From contig CACBWE010000004.1 of the NCBI GenBank assembly GCA_902542855.1, positions 1 through 56,533 of the forward strand: 56,533 bases of DNA, read 5' to 3'. The position numbers and the translations under genes were made by a program. Positions within the stretch are counted from its first letter, which is position 1. Each line of letters opens with the position of its first letter. Positions 49,658 to 56,533 of the stretch are shown here, piece by piece. The stretch comes from an uncultured Pelagibacteraceae bacterium (GTDB taxonomy: Bacteria; Pseudomonadota; Alphaproteobacteria; Pelagibacterales; Pelagibacteraceae). The notes below the pieces were generated by a model. That model did not search any database. It saw nothing but the letters and a program-made list of their open reading frames with translations, and had not been told where the DNA came from.

Positions 49658-51070
49658 CTATATTTTGTGGTAGTTATCAACACCAACTGTGTAGTTAGTT
49701 CCAGCTAATGGAACTTTCGCTAAAGCCGATGCTTCTGATGTTAAAGCAGCTAAATCTTCTGGCTCTAGAGAGTGGATATTTGTTTTACCACAAGCTCTTG
49801 CTAAAAGCTGAGCTTCTAAAGTCATTGAGTGAAGATAATTGTAAACTCTTAATGCTGCATCATCAGGGTTTAATCTTGCTCTTAATTTAGGATCTTGAGT
49901 AGCTACACCAACTGGGCAACGACCCGTATGGCAGTGATAACATTCACCTGCTTTTACACCCATCTCTTTTTCAAAGTCAGCTTCTGGGATATCTTTGTTG
50001 CAGTTTAATGCAATCATTGAACCAGTACCAATAGCGATTGCATCAGCTCCAAGAGCTAAAGCTTTAGCCATGTCAGCACCATCTCTCACTCCACCAGCAT
50101 AAATTAAAGTTACCTTTCCTGTTTTACCAACGTCATCTATCGCTCTTCTAGCTTCTCGAATAGCAGCTATACCTGGAATACCAGTATTTGCAGCAGCAAT
50201 ATGTGGGCCAGCTCCAGTAGAACCTTCCATTCCATCCAGGTAAATAGAGTCGGGATCACATTTTGCAGCCATACGCACATCATCATAAACTTTAGATGCA
50301 CCTAACTTTAATTGAATTGGCACTTTATTTTTTGTTAATTGTCTTAATTCCTCTACTTTTAAAGCTAAATCATCTGGACCTAACCAGTCAGGGTGTCTCG
50401 CAGGAGATCTTTGGTCAATACCAGATGGTAATGATCTCATCTCAGCAACTTGGTCAGTAACTTTTTGACCCATTAAGTGTCCGCCCATTCCAACTTTTTG
50501 ACCTTGTCCAATAAACACTTCAATACCATCTGCTAATTGTGCATGATGTGGGTTAAAACCATATCTTGATTGAATACATTGGTAATACCATTTTTCAGAA
50601 TATCTTCTTTCATCAGGTATCATTCCACCTTCACCAGAACATGTAGCACTACCTGCCATAGTCGCTCCTCTTGCTAAAGCAGTTTTTGCTTCATAAGATA
50701 GAGCACCAAAACTCATACCTGTAATATAAACTGGAATATCTAACTCAATTGGATTTTCACATCTTGGACCAATTACTGTTTTTGTTTCACATTTTTCTCT
50801 GTAACCTTCGATTACAAATCTAGTTAAAGTTCCAGGCAAGAAAACTAAATCGTCAAACGTAGGAATTTTTTTCATTAATGCCATTCCACGCATTCTGTAT
50901 CTTCCTAATTGTGCTTTAATATGAATGTCGTCTATTACTTCAGGAGTGAAGATAGCATTATGTCCTAATAAACTTTTATTTCTTTTACCTTCTTCGTGCA
51001 CATGGACATCTGCTTTTCCACCAACACCTTTTCCATTTTTTTTAACTTTTTTACTTTTTTTCTTAGGCAT
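49658..51070 (-). CDS. mgsC: N-methylglutamate synthase FMN/Fe-S subunit (MgsC, GltB central-domain homologue)
   Basis: A 470-residue protein homologous to the FMN-binding synthase domain of glutamate synthase. Features: ITGMSFGALSYEAKTALARG near 113, LKLGASKVYDDV, DGMEGSTGAGP, YAGGVRDGADMAKALALGADAIAIGT and the Fe-S cysteines in CYHCHTGRCPVGVATQ near 388-403. It condenses 2-oxoglutarate-derived carbon with methylamine (N-methylglutamate) or ammonia on its FMN. A 13-residue Lys-rich start (MPKKKSKKVKKNG) is unusual. The start overlaps the mgsB stop (TAATG). Glutamate synthase-like activity (GlxD) is the alternative reading. Confidence 0.88.
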   Translation of the reverse strand: MPKKKSKKVKKNGKGVGGKADVHVHEEGKRNKSLLGHNAIFTPEVIDDIHIKAQLGRYRMRGMALMKKIPTFDDLVFLPGTLTRFVIEGYREKCETKTVIGPRCENPIELDIPVYITGMSFGALSYEAKTALARGATMAGSATCSGEGGMIPDERRYSEKWYYQCIQSRYGFNPHHAQLADGIEVFIGQGQKVGMGGHLMGQKVTDQVAEMRSLPSGIDQRSPARHPDWLGPDDLALKVEELRQLTKNKVPIQLKLGASKVYDDVRMAAKCDPDSIYLDGMEGSTGAGPHIAAANTGIPGIAAIREARRAIDDVGKTGKVTLIYAGGVRDGADMAKALALGADAIAIGTGSMIALNCNKDIPEADFEKEMGVKAGECYHCHTGRCPVGVATQDPKLRARLNPDDAALRVYNYLHSMTLEAQLLARACGKTNIHSLEPEDLAALTSEASALAKVPLAGTNYTVGVDNYHKI

Positions 51071-51924
51071 TAAATTGCTCCCTTCTTCTCTGTAGGTTCC
51101 AAATTATCATAATTCCAAAGTTTTTTACCTGCTACAATTTTTTTCATTTTACTTACATCAAAATTTTCACCAATCTCAGCAACTTTTAATTTTCTTTTAA
51201 GCCAATCTTGGTCACTTGGTGTTAATTCCGAATCTACAGCATCACTACCATATGACCCAATTTCTCCACCTACGAAAATTGTCCCATCATACATAGAGTC
51301 ACCGAGGTTAATTCCAACATCTCCCAGGATAATTATTCTTCCTCTTTGCATCATAAAACCTGTAAATGCACCCGCATCTCCACCAATAATGATAGTTCCA
51401 CCTTTCATGTCAATTCCAGTTCTAGCACCAACACTACCTTTACAAATTAAATCTCCACCTCTAATTGCCGCACCAAAACATGATCCAGCATTTTTTTCAA
51501 TTACCACTTTACCAGCCATCAAGTTTTCTGCACATGACCATCCAACTCTTCCGTTAATTCTGACTATTGGACCATCACAAGAACCCATTCCAAAGTATCC
51601 TAAACTTCCTTCAAAAATTAAATTCAGTTTATTTAAAATACCAACTCCAAGACTGTGTTTACCTTGTGGATTTTTAATAACTATTGTTCCATACCCTTGG
51701 CTCATTAAGTTATCAATTTCTTTATTAGCTTCTGGTGCTGTCATATCTTTGACATCAAGCTCAGTCCTTTTATTAAAATCTACATCATACGTACCAAAGT
51801 AATAAAAGTTTTCTGCTTCATCAGGATTAAAGAATTTTTGTTGAGTTCTTCCTGTTAATACCTCAGTGTGCATACCCATTGATTGGGCTTTTGATTTTTT
51901 CGACACAGTTTTTAGATTTGCCAT
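51070..51924 (-). CDS. mgsB: N-methylglutamate synthase GXGXG-domain subunit (MgsB, GltB C-terminal homologue)
   Basis: A 284-residue protein whose last 200 residues are a beta-helix built of G-x-G repeats, as in the C-terminal domain of GltB: IVRINGRVGWSCAENLM, GSCFGAAIRGGDLICKGSVGARTGI, GGTIIIGGDAGAFTGFMMQRG, GSMYDGTIFVGGEIGSYG. It has no catalytic residues of its own and holds the synthase together. The start overlaps the mgsA stop by 13 bases. GlxC of rhizobia is the equivalent. Confidence 0.88.
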   Translation of the reverse strand: MANLKTVSKKSKAQSMGMHTEVLTGRTQQKFFNPDEAENFYYFGTYDVDFNKRTELDVKDMTAPEANKEIDNLMSQGYGTIVIKNPQGKHSLGVGILNKLNLIFEGSLGYFGMGSCDGPIVRINGRVGWSCAENLMAGKVVIEKNAGSCFGAAIRGGDLICKGSVGARTGIDMKGGTIIIGGDAGAFTGFMMQRGRIIILGDVGINLGDSMYDGTIFVGGEIGSYGSDAVDSELTPSDQDWLKRKLKVAEIGENFDVSKMKKIVAGKKLWNYDNLEPTEKKGAI

Positions 51925-52856
51925 ACCTTCACCTCCCCATCAAATGGATCATATGTATCAATTTCTTGAGGTAACACAGACCTGATTGCAATTTCTTCTG
52001 ATCCCATTGCTACTAAATCATCAGACTCATACAAAACTAAAGGTTTTGCAGCCATTGTATCTTTAGCCATACCTAATGAATCTTTAGTTGCAACAAAGTA
52101 TGTGAAAACTCCATCAAGACCAGTTAATGACTCTTTCATTCCTTCTTCTAAAGTTGCTCCATGTCTCATTTTTTCTGCAATATAAACTGCAATTAATTCT
52201 GAGTCACATTCAGACATAAATCTCATTCCCTTGTTTTCTAAAACTCTTCTGTTATTCCAATAATTAGTTAATTGTCCATTATGAACTACAGACACATCAC
52301 TAAATGGATAACCCCAGAAAGGGTGAGCAGACTTAATATCCACACCTGATTCAGTTGCCATTCTAGCATGACCAATTGCATGTGTTCCAACTACTTTATC
52401 TAAACTATATCTGTCACAAACCATTTTAGCATTTCCTAGATCTTTAATTACTTCTAAAGATTTTCCCATAGATAGAATTTCAACGCCTGGAATGCTTTCA
52501 ATTCTCTGTGAAAAGTCTAACAAATCTTTTGTATCATAATCAATCTCATATCTTAGAGAGTAAGGAAGAGTTCTCTCTTCTTTAATCACTTTAGCTCCCA
52601 TCTCAGCTAAAGTTTCATCTACAATTTTTTTTCTTTCATCGTAAACAGACACATCTTCCATAACCGATGAACTTCCTTCTCCTACGTTTTCTCCAACTTT
52701 AAAACGCATAATGAAGTTTTTTCCATCTGTATCTCCATATAGAGCATACCCTGTAGAATCTTCACCTCTATGTTTTAATGCTTGGAGCATCCCTTGTAGT
52801 TCACTTCCAACATTTGAAGATTTTCCTCTATGAATTAAACCTGCTATTCCACACAT
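51912..52856 (-). CDS. mgsA: N-methylglutamate synthase class-II amidotransferase subunit (MgsA)
   Basis: A 314-residue class II (Ntn) glutamine amidotransferase. The nucleophile is C2 after removal of Met1 (MCGIAGLIHRG). Further family motifs are HGQLTNYWNNR, the block CDSELIAVYIAE and HARMATESG. In the synthase it would cleave the gamma-glutamyl amide: glutamine, or gamma-glutamylmethylamide in the methylamine pathway, and pass the amine to the FMN subunit. The gene order A-B-C is the canonical one. An AAGGGT ribosome-binding site precedes the ATG. Confidence 0.88.
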   Translation of the reverse strand: MCGIAGLIHRGKSSNVGSELQGMLQALKHRGEDSTGYALYGDTDGKNFIMRFKVGENVGEGSSSVMEDVSVYDERKKIVDETLAEMGAKVIKEERTLPYSLRYEIDYDTKDLLDFSQRIESIPGVEILSMGKSLEVIKDLGNAKMVCDRYSLDKVVGTHAIGHARMATESGVDIKSAHPFWGYPFSDVSVVHNGQLTNYWNNRRVLENKGMRFMSECDSELIAVYIAEKMRHGATLEEGMKESLTGLDGVFTYFVATKDSLGMAKDTMAAKPLVLYESDDLVAMGSEEIAIRSVLPQEIDTYDPFDGEVKVWQI

Positions 52857-52888
52857 ATATTTTTACCCTTTCTATCTATTTCTGTGAC

Positions 52889-54364
52889 CTACGGTAGACA
52901 ATCAAGATAAGTATCCAGATCCCACTGTGTTGTTGCACCAAGAAATCTTTCCCACTCATCATTTTTATACCAATGGAAAACTTTATACATTTCATCTGGC
53001 ATCGCAGATTTGATTACTTCATCTTCTGCCAGTCTATCCAAAGCCTCACCTAAACTTAATGGAAGTTTTTTTACATCTTTACCAGCTTTTTGAGCTTCAT
53101 AAATATTTCTAGATTCTGGAGCTGCTGGTTTCATTTTTTTAGTTATACCTTCATCACAAGCTTTTAATAAAGCAGCACCTAATAGATAAGGATTGTGCAT
53201 AGAGTCAACTGATCTATATTCAAATCTTCCTGGAGCAGAAACTCTTAAACCACAAGTTCTATTTTGATATCCCCAGTCTGCATAAACAGGAGCCCAAAAA
53301 CCTTGATCCCATAATCTTCTATAAGAGTTTACTGTTGAAGATCCAAGAGCTGTTAATGCTGGTAAGTGCTTCATTATACCTGCAATCGATTGTAAACCAA
53401 TTTTACCTGGTAATTGCATATCCTTAGTATCAGGCATAAAAGTATTGGTTCCACCTTCAACATAACTAAATACTTCTTCAACACCTGGAAGTGTTTTGTT
53501 TCCAAGTTTATTTAGTTTAATTTTTCCACCTTTCCATAAAGACATATTTGTATGACAACCACTAGCAGAGACACCCATAAATGGTTTTGTCATAAAGCAT
53601 GCGATTAAATTATGTTCTCTTGCTACTTGAGCACATATTTGTCTATATGTTGATAATCTATCTGCATTTCTTAAAACGTTATCGTAAGTCCAATTTAATT
53701 CTAATTGGCCTGGAGCATCTTCGTGATCTCCTTGAATCATATCAAGACCCATTGCTTTGGCATACTCAATAACCTTCATAAATACTGGTCTTAATGACTC
53801 AAACTGATCGATGTGATAACAGAATGGTTTAGAAAAACCTTTACCTGTAGGAGTTCCATCCTCATTTTTTGTTAACCACATCATTTCAGGCTCAGTACCA
53901 ACTCTTAATTCTAGACCATGTTTTTTCTTAAATTCATCCATAAAAATTCTTAGATTTCCTCTGCAGTCTGAAGTTAAATGACCACCTGGATTTTTTCTTT
54001 CTTCTCTGTTTCTAAAACAAGTTACAAATACTCTTCCAACTCTTTTATCCCACGGTAATTGAACAAAAGTTTCAGGATCAGGTATCCCAACAAGCTCCAT
54101 GGCTTCTGGTCCATAACCAATATAATTATTGTGACGATCTAAAAATAAGTTTGCGGTAGCACCGTATACTAATTGAAAACCCCTTTCGGCAGTTCTTTCC
54201 CAATGATCAGCGGGTATACCTTTTCCAACAACTCTACCTGTTACAGAAATGAATTGATAATAAATATAAGTGATGCCAAGCTCGTTAATTTTTTCTCTAA
54301 CTTTTTTAACTAATTTCGCTCTACCTGGCTGGTTAACATGTTTCTCTAGATCTGTCATTTTCAC
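52889..54364 (-). CDS. gmaS: Gamma-glutamylmethylamide synthetase/type III glutamine synthetase-like (GmaS/GlnT)
   Basis: A 491-residue glutamine-synthetase-fold ligase. Active-site blocks: VGTEPEMMW (metal Glu), GDHEDAPGQLELNWTYDN, SASGCHTNMSLWKGG and NRTCGLRVSAPGRFEYRS. It has the strong GGGGTG ribosome-binding site before the ATG. Next to mgsABC it should make gamma-glutamylmethylamide from glutamate, methylamine and ATP, the entry step of the N-methylglutamate pathway. GlnT-type glutamine synthetase is the alternative. It is longer (491) than the paralogue at 45923, and has an extended N-terminus and basic loops. Confidence 0.85.
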   Translation of the reverse strand: MKMTDLEKHVNQPGRAKLVKKVREKINELGITYIYYQFISVTGRVVGKGIPADHWERTAERGFQLVYGATANLFLDRHNNYIGYGPEAMELVGIPDPETFVQLPWDKRVGRVFVTCFRNREERKNPGGHLTSDCRGNLRIFMDEFKKKHGLELRVGTEPEMMWLTKNEDGTPTGKGFSKPFCYHIDQFESLRPVFMKVIEYAKAMGLDMIQGDHEDAPGQLELNWTYDNVLRNADRLSTYRQICAQVAREHNLIACFMTKPFMGVSASGCHTNMSLWKGGKIKLNKLGNKTLPGVEEVFSYVEGGTNTFMPDTKDMQLPGKIGLQSIAGIMKHLPALTALGSSTVNSYRRLWDQGFWAPVYADWGYQNRTCGLRVSAPGRFEYRSVDSMHNPYLLGAALLKACDEGITKKMKPAAPESRNIYEAQKAGKDVKKLPLSLGEALDRLAEDEVIKSAMPDEMYKVFHWYKNDEWERFLGATTQWDLDTYLDCLP

Positions 54365-54427
54365 CCCTCAATGAATTTAATTTATTCAAACGTAGCTGAA
54401 AAATTTATTTGTGTCTAGGCTTTGAGT

Positions 54428-55756
54428 CTAGCTCCAAGGAAACGGACTGTTCGAAGTAGGGTGAAGTTCACCCTTCTCGTAACGGTTGAATCTAAATGGT
54501 TTTAATAAATCACTTTCAGTACCAAGAATTTCTTTTGCAACAAGTTCTCCAACCCCAATCATTTTATAACCATGATTAGCATCTGCAATCATGTAAACGT
54601 TTTCAAAAAATCTATCAAAGATTGGAAACGAGTCTGGTGTCATACATCCAAGTCCACCCGATGGTCCTTTTCTATATAAATCAGATTTATCCTCAAATCT
54701 TTTTTGACAATGCGCTAAAGCTGAACACCACATTTCACTAAATGCATCAGTCGTTTGATACTCAGGAGATTCAATTCCATAAGGATCAACATTAACTTGA
54801 TCAAAATGTTTTTTGACTATGTAAGGTGAGGTACCACCTTGAACACCTAATCCATCAATATCAGGTTTATAATAAATTCCCCAAATTTTATCTGTTAATA
54901 ATTTTTTAGTTTTGTCTGAATATAATGGAGCAGTAGAATCGACATGAACTACAGGTGGTTGTTTTCCATCATTTGTTTTCAAAAAATCTGGTTCAACACC
55001 AATAACACCTTCTTGTAACATCCAGTAAGTCCACATATCAGTTTCATGCATTTTTCCATCTTTACCTTTTATGTTTGCTGTTTTAGGTAATTCCAACATG
55101 TTCCAAAAATCTCTGGCCCAAGGACCTGCACCGATAACAACCTGTTCACATTCAATTATACCTTTGTCCGTTTCTACTCCTGTAACAGCTTGACTGTTAC
55201 TTCCTTTTTTAAATCCTGTTACCTTTACACCTTTCATCACTTGAACACCATTTGATATAGATTTACTCTCAAGTGCTTTAATTGAATCTTTGTTAAATGC
55301 GTATCCACCTTTTTTTTCATGAAGTACAGAAGTGATATTTTTTGCCTGCCAATCATCAAAAATACCTTTCATATAATTTGAACAATCTTTTTCACCTTCT
55401 ATGAAGACTGACTCGTATCCAATAGCTTTTTGTTGCTCGTAAATAGTTGCAACATCTTCATGCATTACCTCAGGTGATATTTGCATATAACCAACTGGAT
55501 TGTATTTAAATGCTTTAGGATCACTCTCCCAAACAGAAACTGAGTGAGCCATTAATTCTCTCATTGCTGGTTGAAAATAATTATTTCTTACAACACCACA
55601 TGCAATACCACTTGCACCAGCTGCAGTATCTTTTTTTTCTAATACAATTATGTCACCAGGATTTTTGTATGTTTCTGAAAGTTTCCAAGCAGTACTTAGT
55701 CCATGAATTCCACCACCAATGATAACTACTTTAGCTTTCGAAGGTAATGTCGTCAT
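54428..55756 (-). CDS. FAD-dependent oxidoreductase, sarcosine-oxidase-beta/N-methylglutamate-dehydrogenase-like
   Basis: A 442-residue DAO-fold flavoprotein. The FAD motif is VVIIGGGIHGLSTAWKLSE (residues 10-28), then GASGIACGVVRNNYFQPA (from 48), where heterotetrameric sarcosine oxidase beta has GASGRNGGG-like residues. The C-terminus has GPSGGLGCMTPDSFPIFD and ANHGYKMIGVGELVA. It should oxidise a secondary or N-methyl amine. The MgdA subunit of N-methylglutamate dehydrogenase belongs here, but the partner subunits (MgdB, C, D) are not next to it, so a monomeric amine oxidase is possible. It is the first gene of the minus-strand unit. Confidence 0.78.
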   Translation of the reverse strand: MTTLPSKAKVVIIGGGIHGLSTAWKLSETYKNPGDIIVLEKKDTAAGASGIACGVVRNNYFQPAMRELMAHSVSVWESDPKAFKYNPVGYMQISPEVMHEDVATIYEQQKAIGYESVFIEGEKDCSNYMKGIFDDWQAKNITSVLHEKKGGYAFNKDSIKALESKSISNGVQVMKGVKVTGFKKGSNSQAVTGVETDKGIIECEQVVIGAGPWARDFWNMLELPKTANIKGKDGKMHETDMWTYWMLQEGVIGVEPDFLKTNDGKQPPVVHVDSTAPLYSDKTKKLLTDKIWGIYYKPDIDGLGVQGGTSPYIVKKHFDQVNVDPYGIESPEYQTTDAFSEMWCSALAHCQKRFEDKSDLYRKGPSGGLGCMTPDSFPIFDRFFENVYMIADANHGYKMIGVGELVAKEILGTESDLLKPFRFNRYEKGELHPTSNSPFPWS

Positions 55757-55864
55757 AAGAAAACACTATTTTTTGCAAATAGTAATTAATATAATTTTTT
55801 ATAGAACTAAAAATTATATATATAATTTAGATATTTCAATTTTTGTGAAATTTATCGCTAATAA
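55757..55864. promoter_or_regulatory. Divergent intergenic region with an 18-bp AT palindrome
   Basis: About 100 very AT-rich bases between the minus-strand flavoprotein gene and the GcvT-like remnant. It contains a perfect palindrome, AAATTATATATATAATTT (55811-55828). The promoter of the minus-strand unit must lie here. The palindrome resembles in size and composition the one upstream of potD, but shares no clear core. Confidence 0.35.
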
Positions 55865-56425
55865 CTTATATTTTTTAAGGTATCCAGGTATTCATTAAAT
55901 TCTTTAATAAAAAATGCCCCTGAAGTTTGGGATAAATTAATGGAAGCAGGTAAAGATGAAGGATTGATACCAGCTGGGTTTGCTGCATTAGATAAACTAA
56001 GAATTGAGGCGGGTTTAATTTTATTTGGCGCTGAATTTGATGGAGAGCAAGATCCTTTTGAAGCCGGTATAGGTTTTGCTGTTCCATTGAAAACAAAAGA
56101 AGAAGATTTTATTGGCAAAGAGGAATTGATCAAAAGAAAAGCTAACCCTCAAAAGAAATTAGTAGGTCTAGAACTTAATGGAAAAGAAATAGCAGGCCAT
56201 GGAGACTGTGTTCATATTGGAAGATCACAAGTTGGTATAGTTACCAGTGGATGCTTATCCTCTACTTTGAATAAAAATATTGCTCTTTGCAGAATAGATG
56301 TTCAATACTCAGAAATCGGTACTGAAGTTGAAATAGGTAAAATTGATGGTCATCAAAAAAGGATTGGTGCTAAAGTTGTTGGTTTTCCATTCTACGATCC
56401 AACCAAATCAAGAGTCAGAGCTTAA
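55865..56425 (+). pseudogene. GcvT-family aminomethyltransferase, C-terminal fragment (N-terminus missing)
   Basis: An open frame from 55865 to 56425 with its first ATG at 55940. Family similarity begins before that ATG (KNAPEVWDKLMEAGKDEG, about 55910-55963), so the ATG is inside the ancestral protein. What remains is the last 160-170 residues of a roughly 370-residue GcvT-type protein: ALDKLRIEAGLILFG (canonical GLGARDTLRLEAG), DPFEAGIGFAVPL, FIGKEELIKRK and a barrel domain ending PFYDPTKSRVRA. The folate-binding N-terminal part is absent upstream. It may be a decayed gene, a free C-terminal domain, or an artefact of assembly. It is not DmdA, which differs in these blocks. Confidence 0.7.
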
Positions 56426-56430
56426 AAATA

Positions 56431-56533
56431 ATGCCAAAAGAAAAAAAGACGTTATTAGATTTTTGGGAAGATCAAATGAGACAATCACATACAGCTAGTA
56501 ATTATTTTTTTAGAAAATCTCCCTCTCACTATC
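56431..56533 (+). CDS. Start of an unknown gene, cut by the window end
   Basis: An ATG 5 bases after the GcvT-fragment stop opens a frame of 34 codons to the edge without a stop. The product starts MPKEKKTLLDFWEDQMRQSH and continues with an aromatic, basic stretch. Not recognised. The tight spacing suggests the same transcript as the GcvT-like fragment, which argues that the fragment is still expressed. Confidence 0.45.
   Translation, partial: MPKEKKTLLDFWEDQMRQSHTASNYFFRKSPSHY

Noticed and set aside
51389-51802. A 137-residue plus-strand frame opposite mgsB
   Set aside because: It mirrors the glycine-rich GXGXG protein on the other strand and has no recognisable features.
55865-56425. Calling the GcvT fragment DmdA (DMSP demethylase)
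   Set aside because: The blocks PFEAGIGFAVPLK, FIGKEELIKRK and FYDPTKSRVRA do not match the DmdA sequence as I remember it; a GcvT-type aminomethyltransferase is closer.
1-56533. CRISPR arrays, tRNA or rRNA genes, insertion sequences, riboswitches
   Set aside because: No spaced direct repeats, no clover-leaf candidates, no transposase-like frames, and intergenic gaps (up to about 130 bases) showed no known riboswitch pattern by eye.

Overview
The window looks like one stretch of a streamlined, AT-rich alphaproteobacterial chromosome of the SAR11 (Pelagibacterales) kind. The signs are low G+C judged by eye (near 30%), almost no intergenic space, many TAATG, ATGA and GTGA gene overlaps, and a gene content of osmolyte, amino-acid, polyamine and methylamine uptake and catabolism. 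I see no rRNA, tRNA, CRISPR array, insertion sequence, phage gene or recognisable DNA-binding transcription regulator. The lineage is inferred from style and content, not from a search.

Left part (1-7.5 kb): the end of a CsiD/GlaH-type glutarate 2-hydroxylase, a pyrroline-5-carboxylate reductase homologue, a LivG-LivF-LivH-LivM branched-chain/amide-type ABC transporter, a 23-codon membrane peptide, an MFS transporter, a bidirectional terminator and, on the other strand, a LivK-like binding protein. Next (7.5-13.2 kb) is a tight minus-strand operon: luciferase-like flavin oxidoreductase, ThDP-dependent decarboxylase/synthase, AA_synth (DUF1185) protein, alpha/beta hydrolase and aldehyde dehydrogenase. 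It reads as a complete catabolic route for an unidentified substrate and is the best candidate here for an undescribed pathway.

13.3-24 kb: a 2-oxoglutarate dioxygenase, EamA exporters, a hot-dog thioesterase and a glycine-betaine-type ABC ATPase face a class II aldolase plus gamma-butyrobetaine-hydroxylase-like dioxygenase. An aldehyde dehydrogenase and a beta-hydroxyacid dehydrogenase follow, which suggests catabolism of a quaternary amine. Next to them is a pair resembling EutA and DoeA of ectoine catabolism.

24-36 kb: a PotABCD-type transporter whose binding-protein gene has its own upstream regulatory region and its own terminator, a FadN-like fatty-acid enzyme, an anchored cyclophilin, a putative zinc peptidase, agmatinase, a second paralogous aldehyde dehydrogenase and an ArgE-type deacetylase. 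36-44.8 kb holds housekeeping genes: CsaA, LysE-type exporter, aconitase, a YfgM-like protein, a BamB-like propeller, a cupin, ZapE, YjbQ and photolyase.

44.8-56.5 kb is a nitrogen/methylamine module on the minus strand: diaminopropionate-ammonia-lyase-like enzyme, glutamine-synthetase-family ligase, two small membrane proteins, ammonium transporter, a 136-residue unknown, the three split GltB-like subunits of N-methylglutamate synthase, gamma-glutamylmethylamide-synthetase-like ligase and a sarcosine-oxidase-like flavoprotein. The right edge carries an N-terminally truncated GcvT-family gene and the start of an unknown gene.
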